64,000 bases of DNA, from NCBI RefSeq assembly GCF_016629525.1, contig NZ_AP024269.1, positions 1,054,001 through 1,118,000 on the forward strand, in the 5' to 3' direction. This DNA comes from Kaistia sp. 32K. Its GTDB lineage: Bacteria > Pseudomonadota > Alphaproteobacteria > Rhizobiales > Kaistiaceae. A program made the translations under genes and the position numbers. Positions 8,934-18,289 of the stretch are shown in pieces; position 1 is the first letter of the stretch, and each line of letters begins with the position of its first letter. Under the pieces are notes generated by a model. That model was not told the DNA's origin and did not search any database. It worked only from the letters and a program-made list of their open reading frames with translations.

Positions 8934-9782
8934 CTATGGGTAATCCAGCCCGATATCCAGGATTGGCGCGCTATGGGTGATCCAGCCGACGGAAATCAGG
9001 TCGACGCCGGTCGCCGCGACGGCCGGGGCCGTCTGCGCCGTGACGCGGCCGGACGCCTCGGTGATCGCGCGGCCGTTGACCCTCGCCACCGCCTCGGTCA
9101 GTTGCGCGACGGACATGTTGTCGAGCAGGACGGCGTCGACGCCGGCTGCGAGCGCCAGGTCGAGCTGCTCCAGCGTATCGACCTCTACCTCGATCCGGAC
9201 CATGTGGCCGACGCCGGCGCGCGCCCGTTCGATGGCGGTGCGGATATCGCCCGAGATCGCGATGTGGTTGTCCTTGATGAGCACGGCGTCGTCGAGGCCG
9301 AAGCGATGATTGCCGCCGCCGCCGGCGCGCACGGCGTATTTCTCCAGCGCCCGCAGGCCCGGCGTGGTCTTGCGCGTGCAAACGATACTGGCCTTGTGGC
9401 CCCGGACGGCCTCGACCACCGTCGCGGTATGGGTGGCGATGCCGCTCAGATGGCAGAGGAAGTTGAGCGCCGTCCGCTCGGCGGTGAGCAGGGCGCGGGC
9501 CGGTCCGCGCACCGTCGCGACGACGTCGCCGGCCGAGAGGGGGGAGCCGTCAGGCTTGGCCACGATGACCTCGATCCTCTGGTCGATCAGCTCGAAGGCG
9601 AGGGCGGCGACGTCGAGGCCGGCGAGCACGCCCGGCTGACGCGTCGCGAGCACCATCGTCGCGGTCGCATCCGCCGGCACGATCGCATCGCTGGTGAGAT
9701 CGCCGGCGCGTCCGAGATCCTCCAGCAGGGCGGCGCGCACCACCGGCTCGATCATCACGCGCGGCAGCGGGTTCAGGGGCAT
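8934..9782 (-). CDS. nadC: Nicotinate-nucleotide pyrophosphorylase (quinolinate phosphoribosyltransferase)
   Basis: NadC converts quinolinate and PRPP to nicotinate mononucleotide, carbon dioxide and pyrophosphate, the third step of de novo NAD synthesis. The protein is about 282 residues with the family motif CTRKTTPGLR, then AVRAGGGGNHRFGL and IKDNH, which line the quinolinate and PRPP sites. The ATG at 9782 lies two bases after the nadB stop; a TTG at 9788 overlapping that stop is an alternative. It is the junction gene between the NAD and biotin halves of the operon. Confidence 0.95.
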   Translation of the reverse strand: MPLNPLPRVMIEPVVRAALLEDLGRAGDLTSDAIVPADATATMVLATRQPGVLAGLDVAALAFELIDQRIEVIVAKPDGSPLSAGDVVATVRGPARALLTAERTALNFLCHLSGIATHTATVVEAVRGHKASIVCTRKTTPGLRALEKYAVRAGGGGNHRFGLDDAVLIKDNHIAISGDIRTAIERARAGVGHMVRIEVEVDTLEQLDLALAAGVDAVLLDNMSVAQLTEAVARVNGRAITEASGRVTAQTAPAVAATGVDLISVGWITHSAPILDIGLDYP

Positions 9783-9784
9783 GG

Positions 9785-11338
9785 TCAAGCGCTCCGGTCG
9801 AGCCGCGCCTCGGCGGCGGATGGGGTGTCGGCAAGGGCTGCCGCGGCCTGGAATGTCTCGTCGATCGTCAGTCGCGGCGATCGCGGCTCTGCATCGCGCC
9901 CGGGGAAATCGGTGCGGAGGTGCGAGCCCCGGCTCTCCTCGCGACGCAGGGCGGCAACGGTGATCATCAGCGCGACCAGGGCGGGGTCCGACGTGGCATC
10001 GTCACCGGTGGCGAGCGGCGTCAGAAGCCTCGCGGCCTCGCGCAGCGTCTCGCCGTCCCGCTCGATGCCGAGCGCTTGCGAGGCGATCGGGCGGATCCGC
10101 GAGACGTCGGGTCGCGCCGGCACGATCGCTGGCATCGGCCGTCTCGACGCGCCCGGCGACGCTGCGGCAACGCTCGCGGCGGTCCATGCGGCTGATGTCG
10201 CCGCCTCGATGAGCGAGTTGCTGGCGAGGCGGTTGGCCCCATGCAGCCCGGTGCGGGCGACCTCGCCGCAGGCCCAGAGGCCGCGCAGCGAGCTGCGGCC
10301 GTCGGCGTCCACCGCCACGCCGCCCATGTGATAATGGGCGGCGGGACGCACGGGGATCGGCTCGACGGCGGGATCGATGCCGGCGTCGCGGCAGAGCCGG
10401 GCGATCGCCGGGAAGCGCTCGGCAAATCGCGGCCCGAGACACTGGCGTGTGTCGAGGAACACGCGATGCCCGGCGGCGAGCTGGCGCCACACGCCACGCG
10501 CCACGACGTCGCGCGGCGCGAGTTCTGCGCCCGGCGTGTCGGCGAGGAAGCGCCGGCCGCGTTCGTCGACGAGAACCGCGCCTTCGCCGCGCACCGCTTC
10601 GCTGACCAACGGCATCGGACGCCTCGGACCGTCGAGCGCGGTCGGGTGGAACTGGACGAATTCGAGATCGGCCAGTTCCGCGCCGGCGCGCGCGGCAAGC
10701 GCCAGACCCTGCCCAAACGAGCCGAGCGGGTTGGTCGTATGGTCGAAAAGGCCGCCTATGCCGCCGGTCGCAAGCACCACGCGGCCGGTCGAAAGCGAGA
10801 TCGCCTCGTTGTTGCCGACGGCGAGCACGCCGGTGATCTCGCCGTCCTCGACGAGCAGGCGCCGCACGTCGACGCCTTCGAGAACCGCGATCGAGGGTGT
10901 TCGTCTAACCCCCGCAACGAGCGCGCGGACCAACTCGCGGCCGGTGCTGTCGCCACCGGCGTGGACGATCCGCCGACGCGAATGCGCGGCTTCGAGCCCG
11001 AGCCGAAACGCGCCGTCGGGGGCGCGGTCGAAGGCGACGCCGAGCCGCGCTAGATGGTCGATCGCCTGCGGCGCCGCTTCGACGACGCGCTTTACCGCCG
11101 CCTCGTCGCAGAGCCCGTCGCCGGCCGCCAGCGTATCGGCGAGATGCAGGTCCGGGCTGTCGTCGCGGGCGAGGCTCGCGGCAACGCCGCCCTGGGCGAG
11201 GATGCTGGAGGAGGGCCCCTCCAAGGGCGAGCTTGTGATGAGGACGACCGGTTCCGGGGCCAGATGCAGCGCCGTCATCAGCCCCGCGATACCGCCGCCG
11301 ATGATGACCGGCCGGCCATGGAGGTCGCGCGCGGTCAT
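9785..11338 (-). CDS. nadB: L-aspartate oxidase
   Basis: NadB oxidises L-aspartate to iminoaspartate with FAD, supplying NadA. The 517-residue protein has the dinucleotide-binding [13 protein letters not shown] at the N-terminus, the succinate-dehydrogenase-family block [10 protein letters not shown], the arginine-rich VDERGRRFL and a [11 protein letters not shown] motif near the C-terminal third. The start is the ATG at 11338, which overlaps the nadA stop by four bases; the open frame runs further upstream but only inside nadA. Length is typical. Confidence 0.95.
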   Translation of the reverse strand: MTARDLHGRPVIIGGGIAGLMTALHLAPEPVVLITSSPLEGPSSSILAQGGVAASLARDDSPDLHLADTLAAGDGLCDEAAVKRVVEAAPQAIDHLARLGVAFDRAPDGAFRLGLEAAHSRRRIVHAGGDSTGRELVRALVAGVRRTPSIAVLEGVDVRRLLVEDGEITGVLAVGNNEAISLSTGRVVLATGGIGGLFDHTTNPLGSFGQGLALAARAGAELADLEFVQFHPTALDGPRRPMPLVSEAVRGEGAVLVDERGRRFLADTPGAELAPRDVVARGVWRQLAAGHRVFLDTRQCLGPRFAERFPAIARLCRDAGIDPAVEPIPVRPAAHYHMGGVAVDADGRSSLRGLWACGEVARTGLHGANRLASNSLIEAATSAAWTAASVAAASPGASRRPMPAIVPARPDVSRIRPIASQALGIERDGETLREAARLLTPLATGDDATSDPALVALMITVAALRREESRGSHLRTDFPGRDAEPRSPRLTIDETFQAAAALADTPSAAEARLDRSA

Positions 11339-12309
11339 ATCGCGAGCATCCGTTCCACGGCCCGGCGCGCGCGATCGGCGACGCCGGGATCGATCTCGAC
11401 GGCGTGGCGGTTCTCCTCGAGCGCCGTGCGGATGTTGGCGAGCGTGATGCGCTTCATGTGCGGGCAGAGATTGCAGGGCCGCACGAAATCGACGTCGGGA
11501 TGCTCGACGGCGACGTTGTCGCTCATCGAGCATTCGGTCACCAGCACGACGCGCGCCGGCTTATGCCTGCCGACATAGTCGGACATCGCCGCGGTCGAGC
11601 CGGCGAAATCTGCTACTGCGACAACCTCCGGCGGACACTCGGGATGGGCGAGCACGGTGACGCCGGGATGCGCCTCGCGCAGCTCGTGGATGTCGGCGGG
11701 CGTGAAGCGCTCATGCACCTCGCAGTGCCCCTTCCAGGCGATGATCTCGACCTTCGTCTGCGCCGCGATGTTCTGGGCCAGATATTCGTCCGGCAGCATG
11801 ATGACGCGCGGCACGCCGAGCGATTCCACCACTGCCAGCGCATTGCCGGACGTGCAGCAGACGTCGGACTCAGCCTTCACCGCGGCGGAGGTGTTCACGT
11901 AGGTGACGATCGGCACGCCGGGATAACGCTGCCGCATCAGGCGCACGTCCGAAGCCGTGATGGATTCCGCCAGCGAACAGCCGGCGTCCTGATCCGGAAT
12001 GAGCACCGTCTTGCCGGGATTGAGGAGCTTGGCCGTCTCGGCCATGAAATGCACGCCGGCGAGCACGATGACGTCGGCGTCGACCGTCATCGCCTTGCGC
12101 GCCAGCGCCAGGCTGTCGCCGACGATGTCGGCCACGCAATGGAAGATCTCGGGCGTCTGGTAATTATGCGCGAGGATGACGGCGTTGCGCTCGCGCTTCA
12201 GCGCCAGGATGGCGTCGATGTCGTCGGTGAAAGCAGGCCATTCCACCGGCGGAATGACCCGTCGCACGCGATCATAGAGCGATGCGGCGGTGGGGAGCGA
12301 GACAGGCAT
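11335..12309 (-). CDS. nadA: Quinolinate synthase A
   Basis: NadA condenses iminoaspartate with dihydroxyacetone phosphate to quinolinate, using a 4Fe-4S cluster. The 324 residues contain [14 protein letters not shown] and three conserved cysteine regions: [18 protein letters not shown] and [10 protein letters not shown] set the start at the ATG at 12309 because GGAGG lies five to six bases upstream; two earlier candidates (12321, 12330) fall inside the operator. It is the first enzyme gene of the nad-bio operon, with its own promoter region downstream of the regulator gene. Confidence 0.95.
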   Translation of the reverse strand: MPVSLPTAASLYDRVRRVIPPVEWPAFTDDIDAILALKRERNAVILAHNYQTPEIFHCVADIVGDSLALARKAMTVDADVIVLAGVHFMAETAKLLNPGKTVLIPDQDAGCSLAESITASDVRLMRQRYPGVPIVTYVNTSAAVKAESDVCCTSGNALAVVESLGVPRVIMLPDEYLAQNIAAQTKVEIIAWKGHCEVHERFTPADIHELREAHPGVTVLAHPECPPEVVAVADFAGSTAAMSDYVGRHKPARVVLVTECSMSDNVAVEHPDVDFVRPCNLCPHMKRITLANIRTALEENRHAVEIDPGVADRARRAVERMLAI

Positions 12310-12320
12310 CGGCGCCTCCA

Positions 12321-12369
12321 TTATTCTCAAAGAGAGTATAATTTCGATATATACTTACTTTGAGAATAA
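12321..12369 (-). promoter_or_regulatory. Paired NadQ-type operators overlapping the nadA promoter
   Basis: The 66-base gap between the regulator gene and nadA holds two copies of a 20-21-base site facing each other, 12321-12341 and 12350-12369. Each contains TTATTCTCAAAG (or its complement) and each is itself an imperfect palindrome (TTATTCTC with GAGTATAA in the first). Together they form an inverted repeat with 19-base arms and two mismatches. A -10-like TATACT lies within on the minus strand. A dimeric NAD-responsive repressor binding here is the natural reading, given the adjacent regulator gene. Confidence 0.7.
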
Positions 12370-12375
12370 GTCCCG

Positions 12376-13344
12376 TCAAGCGCGCGGGAGTGGCAATTTC
12401 GTGCCCGCGGCAACCCGCTCGTCGAGGACGGCGTGGCGGAAGCGGAACAGCTTCGCCGGCCGCCCGACCGTGTCGGCGGTCGTCCCTCCGGCTTCCTCGA
12501 CCAGATCCTGCTGCTCGATGAGGCGGCGGAAGTTCGGCTTGTGGACCAGCCTTCCGGAGAGCGCTTCCACGGCGCGCTGCAACTGGAGGAGGGTGAAGAC
12601 GGGCGGCATCAGCTCGAACACGACAGGCCGGTATTTGATCTTGGAACGCAGCCGCGCGATCCCGGTCGCCAGGATTCGGCGATGATCGGCGATCATCGGG
12701 ACCCCGGGTATCGGCGAGGAAGCGCTCCGCTCCGTTCCGCGCATCGCCTCTTCGATCAGGCCTGCCTCATAGAGCAGTTCGTAGCGCTGCAGGACGAGCT
12801 CTTCATTCCAGTCGTGACCATCCATGCCGAAGACGATCGCGGCTCGACGCTGGCGTTCGCGCCTCTCCGCGTCCAGCTCCGCGCCGTCCGCCCAGGCCAG
12901 CAGGCGCGGTTGCAGAATGTTGGCAAGGATGGGCGGAATCCCGGAGCGATGGTCTTCCCAGGGGAAGTAGTCATACCAGCACCGCCAGGCGCGCTTGCCC
13001 GATGCGTCGGCGCTCTCGGCGCGCGTCAGGGCCAGATAGCTGATCGAGATCACCCGCTGCTGGCGCTGCTCGCCGATCCGGTCGCGGTCGGCGAAGGTGT
13101 AGAGCTGCTCGATATAGCCGAGCTGATGGCCGGTCTGGTGTTCCACCCAGGTTCGGAGACCGAATTGAAGCGAGCGATGGCCGAGTTCGAAAGGCCCGGA
13201 GGGCAGGGCATTGGCCTGGCCGACGGTGAGGACGCTCGGCCCGTGATCCGTCATCGCCACGACCACTGCGATCAGGTCCACATTCGCATCGAGAGCTTTG
13301 CCGGAGGGGCCTTCTTTGCTGGTGGTGGCTCGCTGGTCCTGCAT
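12376..13344 (-). CDS. nadQ: NadQ/NrtR-like Nudix-related transcriptional repressor of NAD synthesis
   Basis: This 322-residue protein has a Nudix-like N-terminal half and a C-terminal winged-helix region (around residues 235-320), which includes FTLLQLQRAVEALSGR then NFRRLIEQQDLVEE. That arrangement is the NrtR/NadQ family, which represses NAD biosynthesis and uses the degenerate Nudix fold as effector sensor. I see no intact Nudix box, so hydrolase activity is unlikely. It lies immediately upstream of nadA in the same direction, with a palindromic operator pair between them. The family call is strong; choosing NadQ rather than NrtR rests on lineage and gene context. Confidence 0.8.
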   Translation of the reverse strand: MQDQRATTSKEGPSGKALDANVDLIAVVVAMTDHGPSVLTVGQANALPSGPFELGHRSLQFGLRTWVEHQTGHQLGYIEQLYTFADRDRIGEQRQQRVISISYLALTRAESADASGKRAWRCWYDYFPWEDHRSGIPPILANILQPRLLAWADGAELDAERRERQRRAAIVFGMDGHDWNEELVLQRYELLYEAGLIEEAMRGTERSASSPIPGVPMIADHRRILATGIARLRSKIKYRPVVFELMPPVFTLLQLQRAVEALSGRLVHKPNFRRLIEQQDLVEEAGGTTADTVGRPAKLFRFRHAVLDERVAAGTKLPLPRA

Positions 13345-13475
13345 GATCTCGCGAATGTTTCGGCCGACCTCCTGTCGGGCGCCTGAATCGGGTCGTCGCG
13401 AAGGTGTACTGCGCCCGTCGATCCGTCAACGTGGCTGGACGATGGACGCAGGATGGAGCCGTTGGGCCTGTGAAC

Positions 13476-13492
13476 GGCGCGCTCAGCGCGCC
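13476..13492 (-). terminator. Hairpin overlapping the stop of the CodA-like gene
   Basis: A perfect seven-base-pair stem GGCGCGC/GCGCGCC encloses the TGA stop codon of the deaminase gene as its loop. There is no U-tract after it on the minus strand, so it may be a weak terminator, a 3-prime stabiliser, or both. It separates the nucleobase operon from the NAD regulator gene. Confidence 0.35.
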
Positions 13493-14772
13493 GGCAGGTA
13501 GTCCAGACCGGGATCGATTTTCGTCGGTCGACCCTCAAGGAAGAGCTCGCCGATGCGCGGCGCGCTTCGGGAAATCACCTTGCCGCCCTTCACGACCCAA
13601 AGTCGCGTCGGCTTGAGCCGGAGCGCCTCGACGACATCGGCGGCCTGCAGCACGATGAGATCGGCGTTGCAGCCGACCTCCAGCCCGTAGCCTTCGAGCC
13701 CCATGGTCTTGGCCGAGTTGACCGTCAGCGCCTCAAAGATCTTCTTCTTGTCCTCGATGCCGCCCATCTGCGCGACATGGATGGCCATGTGGCCGACTTC
13801 CAGCATGTCGGCGGAGCCCATCGAGTACCAGGGATCCATGGTGCAGTCCTGGCCGAAGGAGACGTTGAGCCCCGCATCCATCAGCTCGCGCACGCGGGTC
13901 ATGCCGCGGCGCTTCGGATAGGTATCGTGGCGCCCCTGCAGCATGATGTTGATCAGCGGATTGGGGATCACGTTGATCTCGGCCTCGGCCATCAGCGGAA
14001 TAAGCTTCGAGACGTAGTAGTTGTCCATCGAGTGCATGGATGTCAGGTGCGATCCCGCCACCCGTCCCTGCAGGCCGTGGCGCACGGTCTCGGCTGCCAG
14101 CGTCTCGATATGGCGCGACATCGGGTCATCGCTCTCGTCGCAATGGATGTCGACGGGAAGCCCGCGCTCGGCGGCGATGCGGCAGAGCGCCTCCAGCGAG
14201 CGGCGGCCATCCTCCATCGTCCGCTCGAAATGCGGGATGCCGCCGACGATGTCGAGGCCCATGTCGAGCGCGCGCTGCAGGGATTTCTCACCATCCGCTG
14301 CGCGGTAGTAGCCGTCCTGCGGGAAGGCCACGAGCTGCAGATTGATGTAGGGCGCCACCCGCTCGCGGACCTCGATCAGCGCTTCCGCCGTGACTAGCCT
14401 CGGATCGGAGGTGTCGACATGGCTGCGGATGAACAGCAGGCCCTGGCTGACGGCGAGGTCGCAGTAGCGCAGCGCGCGTTCGACCAGCGCTTCCTTGGTG
14501 AGAAGCGGCCGCAGCTCGCCCCAGAGCGCGATGCCTTCCAGCAGCGTGCCGGAGACGTTCATGCGCGGCAGGCCGAGCGAAAGCGTCGCGTCCATGTGGA
14601 AATGCGGATCACAGAAGGGCGGGCTGGCCAGCCTGCCGGTCGCATCGATCTCCTCTTTCGCCGATGCCTCGAGATGCCTCTCGATCGCGGTGATCTTGCC
14701 GTCGGAGAGGCCGATATCCAGGCCCTGGCGACCATCGGGCAGGTTGGCGTTGCGGAGGATCAGGTCGAACAT
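13483..14772 (-). CDS. CodA-like amidohydrolase (cytosine-deaminase family, specificity uncertain)
   Basis: This 429-residue metal-dependent deaminase is close to E. coli CodA in layout: PPFCDPHFHMDAT (metal His-x-His), VAFPQ (substrate glutamine), HCDES (metal His and catalytic Glu), AGSHLTSMHS and GQDCTMDPWY with the metal-binding aspartate. The residue after that aspartate, Asp314 in CodA, is cysteine here; that position shapes substrate choice, so cytosine may not be the substrate. The start is the ATG at 14772, 16 bases after the permease gene, with GGAGAAAG before it. As last gene of the BMP-type importer operon it probably acts on the imported heterocycle. Confidence 0.83.
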   Translation of the reverse strand: MFDLILRNANLPDGRQGLDIGLSDGKITAIERHLEASAKEEIDATGRLASPPFCDPHFHMDATLSLGLPRMNVSGTLLEGIALWGELRPLLTKEALVERALRYCDLAVSQGLLFIRSHVDTSDPRLVTAEALIEVRERVAPYINLQLVAFPQDGYYRAADGEKSLQRALDMGLDIVGGIPHFERTMEDGRRSLEALCRIAAERGLPVDIHCDESDDPMSRHIETLAAETVRHGLQGRVAGSHLTSMHSMDNYYVSKLIPLMAEAEINVIPNPLINIMLQGRHDTYPKRRGMTRVRELMDAGLNVSFGQDCTMDPWYSMGSADMLEVGHMAIHVAQMGGIEDKKKIFEALTVNSAKTMGLEGYGLEVGCNADLIVLQAADVVEALRLKPTRLWVVKGGKVISRSAPRIGELFLEGRPTKIDPGLDYLPAR

Positions 14773-14788
14773 GCTTGGCTTTCTCCGT

Positions 14789-15733
14789 TCAGCGCTCGCC
14801 ACGCCGATAGGGTTGCATCAGGGCCTGCGGCACGCGGGCACGCCGCGCCATGATAGCGAGCGCCGCGATCGACAGGATGTAAGGTATCATTAGGAATAGC
14901 TGATAAGGCACGGTTCCGCCCAGCGCCGTCTGGAGACGCAGCTGGAAGCCGTCGAAGAAGGCGAAGAGCAAGGCGCCGAGTAGCGCCCGTTCCGGTCGCC
15001 AGGAGGCGAACACGACGAGGGCGATGCAGATCCAGCCGCGGCCCTGCACCATGGTCGGAAAGAAGCTGTTGAAGGCCGCGAGCGTCAGGAAGGCGCCGGC
15101 CATTCCCATCAGCGCGCTGCCGACGATCACGGCGCCGTAGCGCACGACCATCGGGTTGATCCCCTGCGCCTCGGCCGCATGCGGGTTCTCGCCCGTCATG
15201 CGGATCGCAAGGCCAAGCGGCGTACGGAAGAGGACATAGGCCAGCACGAGGGCGAGCAGGATCGCCAGATAGGTCGGAGGCGTCTGGGCGAAGAAAGCGG
15301 GGCCGAGCACGGGAAGGTCGCTGAGGCCGGGGATGGAGATCGGCTGGAACGGGATGATGGTCGGCGGCGTTCCGGCGACCGGCACGGCGAGGCGAAAGAC
15401 GTAATAGCTGAAGCTTGCCGCGAACAGCGTCACGCCCAGTCCGGCGACATGCTGCGACAGTCCGAGCGTGACCGTCAGGCCCGCATGCAGGAGCCCGAAA
15501 ACACCACCGGCCAGAGCAGCGAGCAGGAAGCCAGTCCAGAGGTCCGCGCCATTGTAGACGGCGAGCCAGCCGATCATCGCGCCGAAGGTCATGATGCCCT
15601 CGATGCCGAGATTGAGCACGCCCGAGCGCTCGCACAACAAGGCGCCGAGCGTACCGAGGATCAACGGCGTTGCGATCCGGAGCACTGCCGCCCAGAGCCC
15701 GGCGGAGGCCAAGATGTCGAGGATGGCGCTCAT
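14789..15733 (-). CDS. BMP-type nucleobase/nucleoside ABC importer permease (second subunit)
   Basis: This is an inner-membrane permease of the branched/BMP class, 314 residues with eight or more hydrophobic segments. The motif LCERSGVLNLGIEGIM near residue 40 is diagnostic of the second permease in BmpA/PnrA-linked importers. The start ATG at 15733 overlaps the partner permease stop by four bases. Beside a BMP-family binding protein, a purine, pyrimidine or related heterocycle is the likely cargo. Confidence 0.9.
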   Translation of the reverse strand: MSAILDILASAGLWAAVLRIATPLILGTLGALLCERSGVLNLGIEGIMTFGAMIGWLAVYNGADLWTGFLLAALAGGVFGLLHAGLTVTLGLSQHVAGLGVTLFAASFSYYVFRLAVPVAGTPPTIIPFQPISIPGLSDLPVLGPAFFAQTPPTYLAILLALVLAYVLFRTPLGLAIRMTGENPHAAEAQGINPMVVRYGAVIVGSALMGMAGAFLTLAAFNSFFPTMVQGRGWICIALVVFASWRPERALLGALLFAFFDGFQLRLQTALGGTVPYQLFLMIPYILSIAALAIMARRARVPQALMQPYRRGER

Positions 15734-16779
15734 CGACGGATCCCGTATTGGGTGAAGAAGACGGCGACCAGCATGGACAGCAGCGACAGCGCCACGATCA
15801 CGTCGGCGATGTAGCTCGGAATGCCGAGGCTTCGGCTCATGCCGTCCGCTCCGACGAACATGGTCGCCGTGAACAGTCCCGCCAGCACGACGCCGAGCGG
15901 GCTGAGATTGGCCAGCATGGCGACCACGATGCCGGAATAGCCGTAGCCAGGCGAGAGGTTGGTCGTGACATAGCCCTGGACGCCCATGACCTCGACCGCG
16001 CCGGCAAGGCCGGCAAGGCCGCCGGAGATGCAGGCGACCGCCACGAGGGTCCTGCCGAGCGGCACGCCGGCGAAGGCGGCCCCCTGCGGGTTGATGCCGG
16101 CGGCGCGCGATTGCATGCCGAACACCGTGCGCGACTGGACGAAGGCGAGGACGAACGCCAGCACGATCGCAATCACCAGGCCGAGATGGAGCCGCGACCG
16201 GGCCAGCAGCTTCGGCAGCATGGCGGCATCGGATACCGATTGCGACTGGGGCCAGCCGAAGGCCGTGGGATCCTTGAGGACCGTGTCGATCAGCATCGAC
16301 ACAAAGAGCACGGCGACGAAATTGAGGAGCAGGGTCGTCACGACCTCGTCGACGGAGAAGCGCAGCCTCAGCCAAAGCGGCACGAGCAGAAGGATCATGC
16401 CGGCGACGGCGCCGAAGAGGAGCAGCAGCGGAATCTGCACGATCGAAGGCCAGGAGCCGAAGAGATGCGAACCCGCCCAGGCGGCGGCGATGGCGCCGAG
16501 ATAGAGCTGCCCCTCCGCGCCAATGTTCCAGAGCCGAGCGCGGAAGGCGACGGCTGCGGCCAATCCGGTGAGGATCAAGGGGGTCGCTCGGGTCAGCGTC
16601 TCGGTCGCCGACAGGCGCGAGCCGAAAGCGCCCACCAGAATGCGCCAATAAGCTTCGAGGACCGGCGCGCCGGCAATGGCGATCAGGACACCCGCAATGG
16701 CGAGAGCCGCGGCGATCGCGATCAGCGGCGTCGCGATGACGAGCGCGACCGGGCGGTGTTCCCGCCGTTCAAACCGCAT
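15730..16779 (-). CDS. BMP-type nucleobase/nucleoside ABC importer permease (first subunit)
   Basis: This is the partner permease, 349 residues, with a hydrophobic N-terminal helix and the family block RLWNIGAEGQLYLGA followed by multiple membrane segments. The second half contains GINPQGAAFAGVP and SPGYGYSGIVVAML, as in other BMP-system permeases. It overlaps the ATPase gene by 11 bases and the second permease by four. Heterodimer formation with that permease is inferred from the family. Confidence 0.9.
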   Translation of the reverse strand: MRFERREHRPVALVIATPLIAIAAALAIAGVLIAIAGAPVLEAYWRILVGAFGSRLSATETLTRATPLILTGLAAAVAFRARLWNIGAEGQLYLGAIAAAWAGSHLFGSWPSIVQIPLLLLFGAVAGMILLLVPLWLRLRFSVDEVVTTLLLNFVAVLFVSMLIDTVLKDPTAFGWPQSQSVSDAAMLPKLLARSRLHLGLVIAIVLAFVLAFVQSRTVFGMQSRAAGINPQGAAFAGVPLGRTLVAVACISGGLAGLAGAVEVMGVQGYVTTNLSPGYGYSGIVVAMLANLSPLGVVLAGLFTATMFVGADGMSRSLGIPSYIADVIVALSLLSMLVAVFFTQYGIRR

Positions 16780-18289
16780 GGGTCACCTCGTTCTCCCATT
16801 CGCCTGCCATCATCAGTCCGAGTTTGCGCGCCGAAGCCTCTTCGGCTGAGATCGGTGGCGAAAGCCTGCCGCCGACGATGGCCTGGATCCGATCGGCGAG
16901 CGCCATCACCTCGTCCAGGTCCTCCGAGATCAGCAGCACGGCCGTTCCCTGCCGCCGCGCGTCCAGGAGGCGCTCGTGAACGGCTGCGACCGCACCTTCG
17001 TCCAGCCCTCGCGCCGGTTGCGCCGCCAGCAGGATCCGCGGCCTTTCGATCAGGTTGCGCCCCAGGATCAGCTTCTGCATGTTGCCGCCGGAGAGCAGGC
17101 GGATGCGGCTCGCCGGCGTTCCGCCGCGGACGTCGAACTGGTCGATGATCTCCTGCGCGAAGGCGACGGCGCGCTTGCGATCCACCAGCCCGCGGCCCGA
17201 GAAGGAAGCCAGCCTTTCGAGGATCGCATTTTCCCAGATCGCCATTTCGCCGATGGCGCCTTCCTTGTTCCGGTCTTCCGGAATGCGGCCGATCCCCGCG
17301 GCAACAACGTCGGCGACCGAAAGGGCGTCGACCGCCTGGCCGTACAGCAGCAGGTCGCCGCTGGCCTTCGCGGTCGTGCCCGACAGCAATTGCGCCAGGG
17401 CGGCCTGTCCATTGCCGGAAACGCCGATGATGCCCAGCACCTCGCCGGCGCGAAGACGGAAATCGATCGCCTTCAGCCTGTCCACGCCGCCGGAACGAAC
17501 GGTCACGGCAGCCGCCTCAAGGACCAGTTCTCCCGGCGTCGAGGGCTCGCGGACAGGTCGCGTCACGGTGCGGCCGACCATCAGCTCGGCGAGTTCGGAC
17601 TTGCTGGTCTCGGAAGCCCGGCGTTCCGCAACATGGCGGCCGCCGCGCAGGACCACCACGCGGTCCGCCGTCGACATGACCTCGTCCAGCTTGTGGGAGA
17701 TGAAGATCAGCGACAGGCCATGCGCCGCCATATCCTTCAGCGTCGCGAAAAGCCGCTCGGCCTCGATCTGGGTCAGCACCGCCGTCGGTTCGTCGAGAAC
17801 GAGAATCCGCGCCTCATTGTAGAGGGCCTTCAGGATCTCGACCCGCTGCTGCTCGCCGACGGAAAGGTCGCCAAGCCTTGCGTCCGGATCCACCTTCAGG
17901 CCGAAACGCTGCGATATGGCGAGCAGCTTGGCGCGCGCCTCGGCCCGGTGCGAGCGCGGCGACCACAGGCTTTCCGTGCCCGTCGTGACGTTCTCAAGCA
18001 CGGTGAGGTTCGGCGCCAGGGCGAAATGCTGGTGAACCATGCCGATGCCGGCGCGGATCGCCGCGCGCGGCTTGCCCTGTGGCAGTTCCTGCCCGTCAAC
18101 CAGGACATGGCCGCTGTCCGGCACGTAGTGGCCGAAGAGAATGCTCATCAGCGTGGTCTTGCCGGCGCCGTTCTCGCCGAGCAACGCCACGATCTCGCCC
18201 TTGCCGAGCGTCAGCGAGATGTCGTCGTTGGCGAGCGTCGTGCCGAACCGCTTGCTGACGCCGACGATTTCGAGAACCGGCTTGTTCAT
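16769..18289 (-). CDS. Double-domain ABC ATPase of the BMP-type importer
   Basis: This 506-residue ATPase has two fused nucleotide-binding domains. The first has full motifs: GENGAGKTT, LSVGEQQRVEI, VLDEPTAVL and ISHKLDEV. The second is altered in the way usual for this family: Walker A reads GVSGNGQ, Walker B LLAAQPARGLD lacks the catalytic acid, and the H-loop is ISEDLDEV. One active site per molecule is therefore normal here. It overlaps the amidase gene by four bases and the first permease gene by 11. Confidence 0.92.
   Translation of the reverse strand: MNKPVLEIVGVSKRFGTTLANDDISLTLGKGEIVALLGENGAGKTTLMSILFGHYVPDSGHVLVDGQELPQGKPRAAIRAGIGMVHQHFALAPNLTVLENVTTGTESLWSPRSHRAEARAKLLAISQRFGLKVDPDARLGDLSVGEQQRVEILKALYNEARILVLDEPTAVLTQIEAERLFATLKDMAAHGLSLIFISHKLDEVMSTADRVVVLRGGRHVAERRASETSKSELAELMVGRTVTRPVREPSTPGELVLEAAAVTVRSGGVDRLKAIDFRLRAGEVLGIIGVSGNGQAALAQLLSGTTAKASGDLLLYGQAVDALSVADVVAAGIGRIPEDRNKEGAIGEMAIWENAILERLASFSGRGLVDRKRAVAFAQEIIDQFDVRGGTPASRIRLLSGGNMQKLILGRNLIERPRILLAAQPARGLDEGAVAAVHERLLDARRQGTAVLLISEDLDEVMALADRIQAIVGGRLSPPISAEEASARKLGLMMAGEWENEVTHAV

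Noticed and set aside
7722..10331. Very long plus-strand open frame opposite bioF, nadC and nadB
   Set aside because: It is antisense to three recognisable enzymes, has arginine/alanine-rich composition from high GC, no ribosome site and no family match.
16769..18289. Altered motifs in the second half of the BMP-type ATPase as evidence of decay
   Set aside because: GNGQ, AAQP and SED in place of the standard motifs are usual for this ATPase family, so they are not a sign of inactivation.
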